DNA of 58,264 bases from Thalassolituus sp. UBA1087 (GTDB taxonomy: Bacteria; Pseudomonadota; Gammaproteobacteria; Pseudomonadales; Oceanobacteraceae), in contig DCCG01000034.1 in assembly GCA_002314145.1 (NCBI GenBank), positions 1 through 58,264 on the forward strand, given 5' to 3'. The position numbers were made by a program, and so were the translations under genes. A model generated the notes under the pieces. That model was not told where the DNA came from. It was given only the letters and a program-made list of their open reading frames with translations, and ran no database searches. This document shows, piece after piece, positions 17,557 to 26,968 of this stretch (within the stretch, counting starts at the first letter, position 1; each line of letters starts with the position of its first letter).

Positions 17557-17574
17557 ATAAGTCAGGCCCGGGAG

Positions 17575-19428
17575 TTATCCCTGACGGGCACGCCCTTCAC
17601 TTTTACCACGGTGTGCCTTTTTAGGACCACGGTCAGCCTGACCTTTAGCACCGCGGCTGGAGCCAGGCTTAAATCCCGGACGTCCACCCGGACGCTTTCC
17701 ACCGCGACCACCGTCTTCCGGCACATCGCCTGCTTTATAGGTTTTAATTTCCAACGGACGGCCACAGACCCGGGCTTTCTTCAGTTTATTCATCACTGGT
17801 GCCGGCATACCTTCCGGCAGATCAACTACCGCGAAATTATCAAAGATTTCAATATGGCCGATGTATTCACTGTCGAGATCCGCTTCATTCGCCACTGCGC
17901 CAACCAGATTACCCGGTTTCAGACCATCGTCATAACCGACGCTCACCATAAAGCGCTCCATCGCTACTTCCGGATGGCCTTTCAGGGCTTTGGCATGTGT
18001 CTGAGGTAACTCTTTGCTGCGCTCACGTTTAGGACGTTCGCGGCGCTCACCGCGCTCCGGCCGCTCACTGCGTTCTTCACGGCGGCTATTCATACGCGCA
18101 TCAGCTTTTTCGTCAATAAACAGAGGTTTCTGTCCCTGCAGCAGACTGGCAACCGCGGCGGCGACATCCAGCGCATCCAGCGGATGCTCTTTCAGAATTT
18201 CTTCAATAATGTCGCGGAACGGCTTATTTTTTTCAGAATGAATGGCATCCACAATCTGTGATTTAAAACGGGCGCGACGTTTTTCATTCACCATCTCTGC
18301 CGTTGGTAACGGCATTTCATCAATCGGCTGACGGGTGGCTTTTTCGATATCCCGCAGCATGCGTTTTTCGCGTCCGCGCACGAACACAATGGCTTCACCA
18401 TTCCGGCCGGCACGACCGGTACGGCCAATACGGTGTACATAAGATTCGGTATCAGACGGGATATCATAGTTAATAACGTGGCTGATACGCTCAACATCCA
18501 GACCACGGGCGGCCACATCCGTGGCCACAATAATATCCAGCTTGCCGGCTTTCAGTTTTTCAACCGCTTTTTCACGCAGTGCCTGCGGAATATCACCGTT
18601 CAGTGGCGCACTTTTAAAGCCGTTGGCGACCATAAAATCAGAGACTTCTTCAGTCGCCTGTTTGGTACGTACAAACACCATCATGGCGTCGAAGTCTTCA
18701 GTTTCGGCAATACGCATCAGAGCGTCGTTTTTATGCACGCCACCGACAAACCAGTAACGCTGACGAATACGGTCATTGGTGGTGGTTTTGGTCTGAATTT
18801 TTACTTCCACCGGATCATTCAGGTGAGTTTCAGCCACCCGCTGAATTTCTTTCGGCATCGTTGCCGAAAACAGCGCAATCTGACGCGCACGCGGTGTTTG
18901 CTCGAGAATCCAGTTAACGTCGTCAATAAAGCCCATGCGCAGCATTTCGTCGGCTTCATCCAGCACCACGGCTTTAATATCAGCCAGTTTCAGAGTACCA
19001 CGACGCAGGTGGTCCATAACCCGGCCCGGGGTACCAACCACCCACTGAGGACCGCGCTTCAGTTCACGCAGCTGGGAACCATAATCAGAGCCACCGTAAA
19101 TCGCCGAGACGTTAATACCGGGAATGTATTTACTGTAGGTTTTTACCGCTTCCGCTACCTGTTGCGCCAATTCGCGGGTTGGTGCGAGGCAAAGGACCTG
19201 AGGACTGTTAAAATCAGCCTGGGTGCGGGTCAGCAGTGGCAACGCAAAAGCAGCCGTTTTCCCGGTGCCGGTCTGGGCCATACCCAGAACGTCACGCCCT
19301 TCCAGCAATGGCGGAATGCTGTTGGCCTGAATGGGAGACGGAGCTTCGTAGCCGAGTTCTTCCAGGGTACGGAGAACAGGAAAAGGCAGACCCAGGCTGG
19401 CGAAGCCTGTAGAGTTTGTATCGGACAT
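17575..19428 (-). CDS. deaD: DEAD-box RNA helicase DeaD/CsdA
   Basis: A 617-residue ATP-dependent RNA helicase acting in ribosome assembly and RNA turnover, important in the cold. Visible motifs: Q motif around PSPIQ, Walker A AQTGTGKT (51-58), PTRELA (83-88), TPGR (133-136), DEAD (157-160), SAT (188-190), ATDVAARGLD (302-311) and HRIGRTGR (332-339). After the core come a dimerisation region (about 385-440), an Arg/Glu-rich linker (about 445-475), a DbpA-type RNA-binding domain (about 488-563) and a basic Gly/Arg/Lys tail. Length matches E. coli DeaD (629). It is divergent from the Cache histidine kinase; the gap upstream could include the long leader that deaD genes usually have. Confidence 0.96.
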   Translation of the reverse strand: MSDTNSTGFASLGLPFPVLRTLEELGYEAPSPIQANSIPPLLEGRDVLGMAQTGTGKTAAFALPLLTRTQADFNSPQVLCLAPTRELAQQVAEAVKTYSKYIPGINVSAIYGGSDYGSQLRELKRGPQWVVGTPGRVMDHLRRGTLKLADIKAVVLDEADEMLRMGFIDDVNWILEQTPRARQIALFSATMPKEIQRVAETHLNDPVEVKIQTKTTTNDRIRQRYWFVGGVHKNDALMRIAETEDFDAMMVFVRTKQATEEVSDFMVANGFKSAPLNGDIPQALREKAVEKLKAGKLDIIVATDVAARGLDVERISHVINYDIPSDTESYVHRIGRTGRAGRNGEAIVFVRGREKRMLRDIEKATRQPIDEMPLPTAEMVNEKRRARFKSQIVDAIHSEKNKPFRDIIEEILKEHPLDALDVAAAVASLLQGQKPLFIDEKADARMNSRREERSERPERGERRERPKRERSKELPQTHAKALKGHPEVAMERFMVSVGYDDGLKPGNLVGAVANEADLDSEYIGHIEIFDNFAVVDLPEGMPAPVMNKLKKARVCGRPLEIKTYKAGDVPEDGGRGGKRPGGRPGFKPGSSRGAKGQADRGPKKAHRGKSEGRARQG

Positions 19429-19761
19429 ATTGTACCTGTGTGCAAAGAAAGGAAGGGCGTTGCCGTTCCGAAAAGCCTGCTGCTTTTCATTCGCGTTTGC
19501 TCACACGGCGGGGCCCGACTCATCAATTCTTGAAAAGGGCCGCGGACTGTACAGGAAACATCCACAGCTGTCGCGCTTATTTTGTCTGTGCAGCAGATTT
19601 TATTCACTGACAGGAATGCACGACAGGTGCGACAGGCAAAACCTGTGTGAACGGTTGATCATTGCGCCCCAACGGTCTGATAAACACTACGCCTGACGCG
19701 TACTAACTGCTAATCTGATATTGATCAACAAGGCGATTTCGCAGGGAGCCATCATACTGGC
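19429..19761. promoter_or_regulatory. Divergent control region of deaD and a sensor kinase gene
   Basis: A 333-base gap without a gene between deaD (leftward) and the Cache histidine kinase (rightward). deaD mRNAs commonly have a long untranslated leader used in cold regulation; the space would allow this, but I saw no certain cold-shock element. The kinase ATG is weakly served (GCAGGGAG at about 19741-19748, 13 bases upstream). Confidence 0.4.
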
Positions 19762-21837
19762 ATGAGTATTAAGTTCAGAATACTGCTGACGGTTGTATTG
19801 CTTCAGGTACTGGGCTTTGCCGCCCTGTTACTGAACTATAACCAGCGTGCTCATGTGGCGGTGGTGGACTTTAACCGCTCTCAGGTCATGGCATCACTGC
19901 AGGCTTCGGCCAGCCAGATGGATGCTATGTCCGCCCAGATGGAGCGCACGGCGGCCGGGCTGGCGCGCGGCGGTGAGCATTTCGATGAAGTTCATCACCG
20001 CAAAAACCTGCAAAAAGTGCGCAATGAGCTGCAACGCCTGTTACTGCGCACTTTCTCCTCTTTCCCGGACGCCATTGGCGGTGGTATCTGGTACGAGCCT
20101 TATGCCCTGTCCCCGCATGAAGAAACCGTCGGTGCCTATGTGTACCGCAGTGATATAGGCCTCTCTTTCACCTGGGATTACGAAGAGACCTACTCAGGCT
20201 CCTGGTGGTACCAGCTGGGCATCCCTTCCGCCTGGCCGCGCAATGAGCACCGTCCGCAATATTTTTACTGGACCACGCCTTTTGTTAACGACAGCGGCCA
20301 GTGGAGCATGCGGGTTGTGGCGCCCATGTATGATGATCACCAGAAGCTGCTGGGTGTGGCAACGGTGGACTGGGCCTTACCGGAAATTATGGGCAGTCTG
20401 CAGAATCTGCGCGTGACCCCGGACAGCAAGCCGGTGCTCTACTCCCCGCGCATGGCGGAATACCTCGGCGGTACCAGTCTGGATATCGACGACCCCTTTG
20501 CCGCCATGGACAGCAGCTATAAAACGCAGGAACTGGCCACCCCGGACGGCAATTATCTGTATGCCGTGCGCTCGAAAACCGGATTAATTCTGGCCGTCTG
20601 TATCCCCGGGGATGAGTTATCCAATCTGGTCGCCGGGTTTATATCCCAGACTCTGGTGGTGAATCTGTTCATTATCATTGTGTTTGTCACCATCATGCTG
20701 ATCACACTGGAAATGCTGTTCCGCCCACTGGATCGCATACTCACCGCGCTGCGGACCTCTATCCGGTTTGACAGTGGTACCGGCCAGATCACCTTTGCAC
20801 CGCTGCAGGTGGATTCGCACAATGAATTTACCCAGATCATCGAAACCTTTAACCGCCTGGGCAAGCAGGTGGTCGAATTCACCGATCGTCTGAATCAGAC
20901 CAACAACGAGCTGCAGAATGAGAAACGCCGCTCTGAAGAGCTGAACGCGACGCTGGAGCAGAAAGTGGTGGAACGTACGGCGGAGCTGGCGGAAAAGAAC
21001 CGTGAAGTCACCGAATCTTTGCGCATGCTGAAACTGACCCAGAAACAATTGGTGGATCTGGAGAAACACGCCGCTCTGGGCGATATCGTTGCCGGCCTGG
21101 CGCATGAGATCAATACGCCGCTGGGCATCAGTGTTACCGCCGTCAGCGCCATGGAAGAGCAGCTGCAGGATATGGAACGCCAGTACAACCAGAACCAGCT
21201 CAGCCGTGATTACTTTAACGATTATGTGGAATACACCCGCGAGGGAATCGATATTGCCGCCGACAATCTGCGCCGGGCCGCCGATCTCATCGCCCGTTTT
21301 AAACAGGTGGCAGTCGACCAGGCCAGTGAACAGAAACGCGACTTTGAGCTGTGTGATTACATAAACAGCATTCTGACGTCACTGCGGCCCAGTTATAAAT
21401 ACCGCCCGGTTGAAGTTCAGCTCAAATGTGACCATACCCTGATTATCACAACTTACCCGGGCGCTCTGGCCCAGGTCATAACCAATCTGATGATGAATGC
21501 CCTGACCCATGCGTTTCCACCGGAACAGGACGACCGCAACCATCCCGGTCATATCACCATCGAACTGACCCGCGAAGGTGACAACGCCGTGCTGAGCTTC
21601 CGCGATGACGGCCGTGGCATGCCGGAAAATACCTGTAAACAGCTGTTTCAGCCTTTCTTTACCACCCGCCCCGAACAGGGTGGCAGCGGCCTGGGCGCCT
21701 TTATCATCCAGGATCTGGTCAATAATCAGCTGGGAGGATCAATTGACGTCAGCAGCCAGCCCGGACAGGGCGCCACCTTCACCATCACCTTGCCGTTACA
21801 CCTGAACACAGACGCCGCCAGCTACGACGCCAATTGA
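19762..21837 (+). CDS. Cache-domain sensor histidine kinase
   Basis: A 691-residue membrane kinase. TM1 spans about 6-25, a periplasmic double-Cache-like sensor about 30-285 (with FPDAIGGGIWYEPY and SWWYQLG, typical of dCache modules), TM2 about 296-319, a HAMP-like linker, a long coiled coil (about 375-435), and a kinase core with His448 in AHEINTPLG. The HATPase shows an N-box near ITNLMMNALTHAF (573-585), DDGRGM (615-620) and GGSGLGAF (640-647). The INTPLG H-box type is found in kinases related to DctB-like and quinone/redox regulators. No response regulator gene is next to it, so it is an orphan whose partner is elsewhere. Confidence 0.9.
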   Translation: MSIKFRILLTVVLLQVLGFAALLLNYNQRAHVAVVDFNRSQVMASLQASASQMDAMSAQMERTAAGLARGGEHFDEVHHRKNLQKVRNELQRLLLRTFSSFPDAIGGGIWYEPYALSPHEETVGAYVYRSDIGLSFTWDYEETYSGSWWYQLGIPSAWPRNEHRPQYFYWTTPFVNDSGQWSMRVVAPMYDDHQKLLGVATVDWALPEIMGSLQNLRVTPDSKPVLYSPRMAEYLGGTSLDIDDPFAAMDSSYKTQELATPDGNYLYAVRSKTGLILAVCIPGDELSNLVAGFISQTLVVNLFIIIVFVTIMLITLEMLFRPLDRILTALRTSIRFDSGTGQITFAPLQVDSHNEFTQIIETFNRLGKQVVEFTDRLNQTNNELQNEKRRSEELNATLEQKVVERTAELAEKNREVTESLRMLKLTQKQLVDLEKHAALGDIVAGLAHEINTPLGISVTAVSAMEEQLQDMERQYNQNQLSRDYFNDYVEYTREGIDIAADNLRRAADLIARFKQVAVDQASEQKRDFELCDYINSILTSLRPSYKYRPVEVQLKCDHTLIITTYPGALAQVITNLMMNALTHAFPPEQDDRNHPGHITIELTREGDNAVLSFRDDGRGMPENTCKQLFQPFFTTRPEQGGSGLGAFIIQDLVNNQLGGSIDVSSQPGQGATFTITLPLHLNTDAASYDAN

Positions 21838-21865
21838 TTGCCGCCAGCCGGTGAACGCGTATAAT
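21838..21865 (+). promoter_or_regulatory. Sigma70-like promoter for ppnP
   Basis: A perfect -10 TATAAT at 21860-21865 sits 16 bases after TTGCCG (21838-21843). It starts transcription about 25 bases before the GTG start proposed for ppnP and overlaps the end of the kinase gene's stop region. Its position supports the downstream GTG at 21899 over the earlier GTG at 21851. Confidence 0.65.
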
Positions 21866-21898
21866 CAGCGCTCTTTTTCATCAACACGGAGCATTGTG

Positions 21899-22180
21899 GT
21901 GCTTACAGTAAATGAATACTTTGATGGCAAGGTAAAATCCATTGCCCTGCAAACCGATACCCTGCCAGCCACGGTCGGCGTTATGGATGCCGGTGACTAT
22001 GAGTTCGGAACCAGCCAGAAAGAAGTGATGACCGTGGTTTCCGGTAGTATGAAAGTTCTGCTGCCCGGTGAATCTGAGTGGAAAATCATCGCTCAGGGGG
22101 AATCATTTGAAATCAGCGCCAATCAGAAATTCGGCGTGAAGATCACCGGCCAGGTTGCCTATTTCTGCACCTACGAATAA
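21899..22180 (+). CDS. ppnP: Pyrimidine/purine nucleoside phosphorylase PpnP
   Basis: A 93-residue single-domain cupin of the PpnP (YaiE, DUF1255) family that phosphorolyses a wide range of nucleosides to the base and ribose 1-phosphate. Landmarks: NEYFDGKVKSI at the N-terminus, VGVMDAGDYEFGTSQKEVMTVVSG in the middle and VAYFCTYE at the end, which match the 94-residue E. coli protein. The GTG start at 21899 is chosen because GGAG lies 7 bases upstream, the length fits the family, and a TATAAT box lies between it and the earlier in-frame GTG. It is a single-gene unit. Confidence 0.93.
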   Translation: MLTVNEYFDGKVKSIALQTDTLPATVGVMDAGDYEFGTSQKEVMTVVSGSMKVLLPGESEWKIIAQGESFEISANQKFGVKITGQVAYFCTYE

Positions 22181-22197
22181 GGCCGGCCTGATCACTG

Positions 22198-22230
22198 CAG
22201 CCGCTGGTTTATTATTTAATCCAGCGGCTG
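22198..22230. terminator. Possible hairpin terminator between ppnP and the GGDEF/EAL gene
   Basis: Stem CAGCCGCTGG/CCAGCGGCTG (10 base pairs) with a 13-base AT-rich loop. The right arm lies inside the last codons of the converging GGDEF/EAL gene. There is no clear U-run for either direction, so termination strength is uncertain. Confidence 0.4.
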
Positions 22231-24863
22231 AAATCATTATGGGATAATGGTTTCGAAAAGTAATAGCCCTGAAAATTATCACAGCCATTTTCCTGCATAA
22301 ATTTAAGCTGCCCTTCGGTTTCTACCCCTTCCGCCAGAACAGCCAGCCCCAGACCTTCCGCCAGATTAAGAATAGTACGGGTAATAATCCGCCCTTCTTC
22401 TTCGGTGTCTTCCAGGGTATTAATAAAACTGCGGTCAATTTTCAGTTTGTCCACCCGATAACGGTGCAGATAAGCCAGGGAGGAATAACCGGTGCCAAAA
22501 TCATCCACCGCCAGCGATATGCCTAACTCCTTAATCCCGGCAATGGTGTTCATAACCCCGGGGGTCGGTTTCAGCAGCGCGCCTTCGGTGATTTCCAGCT
22601 CCAGCCACTGCGGGTCCAGCCGGTAATAGCCCAGCAGAGCTTTCAGACGCTCTACCAGACCGCCGGAAATAAACGTTGGCTGGGTAATATTCACCGCCAG
22701 CACGATGGGGGCGTAACCCAGCGATTGCCAGCGCGCCAGACGACAGCAGGCACTTTCCAGTACCCAATAGTCCAGCGTACTGATCAGGCCAGCGTCTTCG
22801 GCGACGGGCAAAAAACGATCCGGAAAGATCAGTCCTTCCTGTGGGTGGTTCCAGCGTATCAGAGCTTCCGCGCCGACCAGGCGATTATTGGTGGCGTCCA
22901 TCTGCGGCTGGAACCAGAGTTCCAGTTCACACTCTTTTTTTAACGCCTGACGCAGTTGCGAGCCTAACTCCAGCCGGTCGTTGGCAGCCTGAGTGAGATC
23001 AGAACTGTAAAAACAGCTGTGGTTGCGGCCAGAGTTTTTAGCATGATACATGGCGACTTCGGCATTGCTGAGCAGCTGCGCAACTTCGGTGCCGTGGTCC
23101 GGATAGACGCTGACGCCAATACTCACGCCAACAAATAAATCCTGATTCAAACCAATATCGTAAGGCTGAGACAGTAACTGCTGCAGCATATTGGTGACGC
23201 GGGTTATCTGCGCATCATCGATAATATTATTCAGCACCACCAGAAATTCATCGCCCCCCAGACGGGCGACAATATCTGTCTCCCGCAGCCGGCCACGCAG
23301 GCGCCGGGCACAGATCTGCAGCAGGCGGTCACCGGCCGGATGTCCCAGACTGTCGTTAATATGTTTAAAGTGATCAAGGTCAACATGCAGCAGAGCAACG
23401 CGGCTGTTTTTATCCGCTGCCACCTGCAGACTTTTATCCACTTCCAGCTGTATTGAAGTGCGGTTAGGCAGGCCGGTCAGCGAATCATTGTTGGCCAGAA
23501 AATCCAGCTGTTCTTCCGATTGGCGGATCTGACTGATATCTTCAAACACGCCAATAAAATTGCAGATGCGTTTACGCTCATCACGGATACAGGTCACCGT
23601 CATGTGTTGCGGAAAAACTTCACCATTTTTACGCTGATTCCATATTTCGCCCTGCCAGAAACCGTTACGTAAACAGCTGCGGATAATAGAATGAAGGAAC
23701 AGCTTATCGGCTTTACGGTTATCCAGAATTGAAACCGGCTGCCCCAGCACTTCTTCTTCACAATAACCGGTAATTCTGCAGAAGGCGGGATTAACCCCTT
23801 CGATCATGCCTTTGTTATCCGCGATAACAACGCCTTCGATGATGGATTCATATACCCGCGAGGACAATAAAAGCCGCTGCTCTTTCTCGCGCTGATCGGT
23901 AATATCCTGAACCATGCCGCTGCGCCCGGTCAGTACCTGATCCTCCCCGATCATGGTTTCGGTAATGGCGCGGATCGTACGGATATTGCCTTTTGCCGTT
24001 ACCACACGGTAAACACCGTCATAACGGCCGGGGCTGATCAGACTGCGTTTAAACCTTTCCGCCACTGCCGGTTTATCATCGGGGTAAATAAACTCCAGAT
24101 ACTGCTCACGGGTGAGCTCCGTGACATTTGGGGGTAATTCAAAAATACGGGCGGCTTCTTCGGTAAAGGTAATACGGTGGGTAGTGTAGTCTTCATCCCA
24201 GCTGCCAATACCCGCCAGCGCCTCGGTACGCGCCAGCATTTCTTCCCGCTCTTTTAATTCACTGAAGGTAACAATACGCTCACTGACAACATAAAAGAGT
24301 TCGAGAAAGGCATCCAGAAGGCGTTGTTCATAGGGTTTGGGGATTTCACTGCTGTCGTCAAAGACCAGAAACAATCCGCCAAACATATTTTTTTCCGGTG
24401 TCACCGGCACTAACAGGAAAGAAGAACAATCCAGTGCTCTGAACAACAGGCCGGCCTCAGAGCTTTTTATTGCCGTTCCCCGCTGAGCCAGAAAAGCACT
24501 TTCATACTGCAACCAGTGGGAGCTGATTTCCTGCAGATTTTTGACTTTCTGTTCGGCCTGTTCCCGCCCCTGAATGTCCACCGCGATTTTGACCGGGTCG
24601 ATGCAGTGATCGTCACGACAGGCCAGTAATATCACCGCCGGACATTTAAACTTCTGGCCGATTTCAGCCAGCGCGTTCTGCATATCCTCGTGCAGTGTCG
24701 ATGGGGTCGTACGCAGAAAATGACGAATCAACCGCGATATCAGCAGCTCCATACGGGGAATACTCCTGCTTTTATCATCCGCTTCACGGCGCGCATCAAT
24801 CAGTGCCTGTTTCCATTGCTCGCTCCAGTGAATGGCTGCTTCCTGAACCTGCGATCCCATCAT
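22212..24863 (-). CDS. GAF/PAS/GGDEF/EAL cyclic-di-GMP enzyme
   Basis: An 883-residue cytoplasmic protein that probably makes and degrades c-di-GMP. Order: an N-terminal GAF-like region (about 40-200), a PAS/PAC module (about 208-325), a second PAS/PAC (about 332-445), GGDEF (about 450-612) and EAL (about 630-880). The GGDEF motif is intact (536-540), and an RETD inhibitory-site sequence (527-530) lies five residues before it, so product inhibition is likely. The EAL domain keeps EALIRW (666-671) and DDFGTGYSS (787-795), so both activities may be functional. No transmembrane helix is seen. It lies 20 bases after a PilZ gene on the same strand, giving an enzyme-effector pair. Confidence 0.93.
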   Translation of the reverse strand: MMGSQVQEAAIHWSEQWKQALIDARREADDKSRSIPRMELLISRLIRHFLRTTPSTLHEDMQNALAEIGQKFKCPAVILLACRDDHCIDPVKIAVDIQGREQAEQKVKNLQEISSHWLQYESAFLAQRGTAIKSSEAGLLFRALDCSSFLLVPVTPEKNMFGGLFLVFDDSSEIPKPYEQRLLDAFLELFYVVSERIVTFSELKEREEMLARTEALAGIGSWDEDYTTHRITFTEEAARIFELPPNVTELTREQYLEFIYPDDKPAVAERFKRSLISPGRYDGVYRVVTAKGNIRTIRAITETMIGEDQVLTGRSGMVQDITDQREKEQRLLLSSRVYESIIEGVVIADNKGMIEGVNPAFCRITGYCEEEVLGQPVSILDNRKADKLFLHSIIRSCLRNGFWQGEIWNQRKNGEVFPQHMTVTCIRDERKRICNFIGVFEDISQIRQSEEQLDFLANNDSLTGLPNRTSIQLEVDKSLQVAADKNSRVALLHVDLDHFKHINDSLGHPAGDRLLQICARRLRGRLRETDIVARLGGDEFLVVLNNIIDDAQITRVTNMLQQLLSQPYDIGLNQDLFVGVSIGVSVYPDHGTEVAQLLSNAEVAMYHAKNSGRNHSCFYSSDLTQAANDRLELGSQLRQALKKECELELWFQPQMDATNNRLVGAEALIRWNHPQEGLIFPDRFLPVAEDAGLISTLDYWVLESACCRLARWQSLGYAPIVLAVNITQPTFISGGLVERLKALLGYYRLDPQWLELEITEGALLKPTPGVMNTIAGIKELGISLAVDDFGTGYSSLAYLHRYRVDKLKIDRSFINTLEDTEEEGRIITRTILNLAEGLGLAVLAEGVETEGQLKFMQENGCDNFQGYYFSKPLSHNDFSRWIK

Positions 24864-24883
24864 ATAACAACTCCGTAATGGGA

Positions 24884-25552
24884 CTATTGATAGTAAATAT
24901 GTGACAGAACATAGGCCTGCAATGACACCTTGTCGTTGTCCTGCAGTTCCAGAAACTGCACGCCCAGCTGAGTCTCAGTGCCTTCAAAGTGAATGGAACG
25001 CACGATACCTTCAAGATTAACCAGCCGTTCCACTCCGCTGATCTGCAGCTGCGCGGCCAGGGTTACTTTTTCCTCTGGCTGCAGGGTGAGATTACGGGCC
25101 AGCACCCGGGCGCCGCCGAGACTGAGGTCGCGGATCCGGGCAGAGGTTTTCTGCTGCAGATCCTGGCCATAATGCAGGGAAGCAATCAGATTCACCCGCG
25201 CACGGACACTGGCACGGACTTCGCCCAGCACCAGAGACGTAGGCTGCGCCAGATGCATATGCGGATAAGGGGCGCGGGCAATGTGCACCACTTCCGTATG
25301 GAACGCGCAGGCACAGTTCATCTGAGTAGCAAACAGACGCACATTGAGCGGCGTCCCCAGCTTCAGGGACATAGGCGTGCCATTCACCAGGGGCGTCGTC
25401 ACAATTAAGCCCTGACCGGCGCGGTAACCTACCAGCACAGAACGGTCACGGTCATTGGTGTATCCCTCAATTTCCAGCTGCAGCGCCTGCCCGGGTAACA
25501 GCCGCAGGTCTTCAAAACGGTTTTTTTTCTGGTCCGCGGTCATCGTGGTCAT
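24884..25552 (-). CDS. PilZ-domain protein, YcgR-like c-di-GMP effector
   Basis: A 222-residue protein with an N-terminal YcgR/PilZN-like beta domain (about 15-105) and a C-terminal PilZ domain (about 108-220). The c-di-GMP binding residues are present: RASVR (113-117, RxxxR) and DLSLGG (142-147, DxSxxG). YcgR relatives slow the flagellar motor when loaded with c-di-GMP. No flagellar genes are in the window. It is the first gene of an apparent two-gene operon with the GGDEF/EAL enzyme, which supports local signalling between them (inference). Confidence 0.88.
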   Translation of the reverse strand: MTTMTADQKKNRFEDLRLLPGQALQLEIEGYTNDRDRSVLVGYRAGQGLIVTTPLVNGTPMSLKLGTPLNVRLFATQMNCACAFHTEVVHIARAPYPHMHLAQPTSLVLGEVRASVRARVNLIASLHYGQDLQQKTSARIRDLSLGGARVLARNLTLQPEEKVTLAAQLQISGVERLVNLEGIVRSIHFEGTETQLGVQFLELQDNDKVSLQAYVLSHIYYQ

Positions 25553-25689
25553 CCGGCAAATCTACCCCACAGATTGAATAACAATGGCGCCGGCCCGCAC
25601 TGTAACAGCAAGTAACTGATAAACCAGACACCACCAGTAAAGTGTAGACCAACAGAACGGGAACGTATGGCTTGCAGGAAAATTCGCGG

Positions 25690-25989
25690 ATGTTCATCAT
25701 AAGGGAAACTGTTGCGTTGGAAGCTACTGCGGTGTTTGATAAAACCGACCTTGTAAGACTGGTGACCCAGACCATGCCCTTTGGCAAATACCAGGGCAAA
25801 GTGCTGATTGATCTGCCGGAAGAGTACCTGCTGTGGTTCAGCAAGAAAGGCTGGCCCGAAGGACAGCTCGGCATGCTGCTGGCACTGGCGCTGGAGATAA
25901 AGATCAACGGTCTGGAGGGGGTACTGAAGCCGATCCGCGAAAAAGCCATTCCATCAACCTCCGCTCAATCAGAGGATAAGCTGCACTGA
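25690..25989 (+). CDS. DUF3820 family protein
   Basis: A small cytoplasmic protein of the DUF3820 family (called putative quorum-sensing-regulated virulence factor in some databases), whose core TMPFGKYQGKVLIDLPEEYLLW is clear. The biochemical role of the family is not known to me. The start is uncertain: the ATG at 25690 (99 residues), a TTG at 25672, or a TTG at 25717 with AAGGGA ten bases upstream that gives a more typical N-terminus. Its stop codon abuts the ATG of the amidotransferase gene, so the two are co-translated. Confidence 0.8.
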   Translation: MFIIRETVALEATAVFDKTDLVRLVTQTMPFGKYQGKVLIDLPEEYLLWFSKKGWPEGQLGMLLALALEIKINGLEGVLKPIREKAIPSTSAQSEDKLH

Positions 25990-26694
25990 ATGAAAACCCT
26001 GGGATTTCTTGAAACCGATACGCTTTACCCGGATCTGCAGGAAGATTACGTTTCCTACGGCAATATGTTCCGCGACTTCTTTGATGCGCTGGGCGCCAGC
26101 CTGAACTACCGCTTTTATCAGGTTCAGGAAGGCGAACTGCCCACGGCAGCCGGTGAATGCGACGCTTATCTGATCACTGGCTCCAAAGCCGGTGTGTACG
26201 AAGAATTTTCCTGGATTGCTCCGCTCACCCGCTGGCTGCAGCAGGCCTATGAACAGCAGGAGAAATTAATCGGTGTGTGCTTTGGCCATCAGCTGCTGGC
26301 TCATGCACTGGGAGGCCACGCGGCACGCAGCCCGAAAGGCTGGGGGATTGGTGTACATACCACCCGGGTACTGCAGCGGCCCATGTGGCTCAATGACGAT
26401 CTCAGCCATATACGGCTTATCTACAGCCATCGCGATCAGGTGGAGCAACTGCCACCGGCGGCACGTTGTCTGTTAAGCAGTGAGTTCTGTGAGAACGCCG
26501 CTTTCTATATCGGCACCCAGGTCCTGTCCTTTCAGGGACACCCTGAATTCAGCGTGGAATTTACCGAACGCTTATTACCGCGCCGGCGTGAGTGCATCGG
26601 CACCAAAGTATTTGATGAAGGGATGGCAACCCTGACCCAGCCCACCGAAGCAGACATTGCCGGGCGCTGGATACTCGAACTGATTAATCTCTAG
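25990..26694 (+). CDS. Class I glutamine amidotransferase-like protein
   Basis: A 234-residue stand-alone GATase1 domain of the GMP-synthase/YfeJ type. The triad is visible: Cys97 (GVCFGHQLLA), His184 and Glu186 (QGHPEFS). Stand-alone enzymes of this family hydrolyse glutamine or gamma-glutamyl compounds; the partner or substrate cannot be read from sequence. It begins on the base after the DUF3820 stop. Length fits the family. Confidence 0.87.
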   Translation: MKTLGFLETDTLYPDLQEDYVSYGNMFRDFFDALGASLNYRFYQVQEGELPTAAGECDAYLITGSKAGVYEEFSWIAPLTRWLQQAYEQQEKLIGVCFGHQLLAHALGGHAARSPKGWGIGVHTTRVLQRPMWLNDDLSHIRLIYSHRDQVEQLPPAARCLLSSEFCENAAFYIGTQVLSFQGHPEFSVEFTERLLPRRRECIGTKVFDEGMATLTQPTEADIAGRWILELINL

Positions 26695-26706
26695 GGCCCC
26701 AGCGCC

Positions 26707-26952
26707 TCAGAGAAACTTCTGCACGTACCAGCAGCTGGCCGTCAGTTGATAATTCTGTGCCCGGGCCCACGCCAGACCTTCTTTCACCAGTGCTTCTGCC
26801 AGTCCCTGACCACGCAGGGCAAAGGGTACGTAAGTGTGAGTAAAATCAATCCATGCCCCACTCAGACGATAATCCAGCACACATTCTTTATTGTCCCTGC
26901 GCAGCACAAAGCGGCTTTGGGCGGGCTGATGCTCAATCTGAAAATCTGCCAT
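26707..26952 (-). CDS. GNAT-like N-acetyltransferase, YjdJ type
   Basis: An 81-residue mini GNAT protein of the YjdJ-like family. It contains the acetyl-CoA binding region VPFALRGQGLAEALVKEGLAWAR (an R/Q-x-x-G-x-G/A loop) and the ending SCWYVQKFL, but lacks the longer N-terminal part of full GNATs. I chose the ATG at 26952 because GGAG precedes it and MADFQIEHQ is the family's N-terminus; the open frame runs on upstream without coding character. It is 16 bases after the DUF3301 gene, likely the same transcript. Substrate unknown. Confidence 0.85.
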   Translation of the reverse strand: MADFQIEHQPAQSRFVLRRDNKECVLDYRLSGAWIDFTHTYVPFALRGQGLAEALVKEGLAWARAQNYQLTASCWYVQKFL

Positions 26953-26968
26953 AAAAAACTCCGCACAA

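Noticed and set aside
18433..19533. 366-codon plus-strand open frame inside deaD
   Set aside because: It is the antisense shadow of deaD; the helicase motifs on the other strand are complete.
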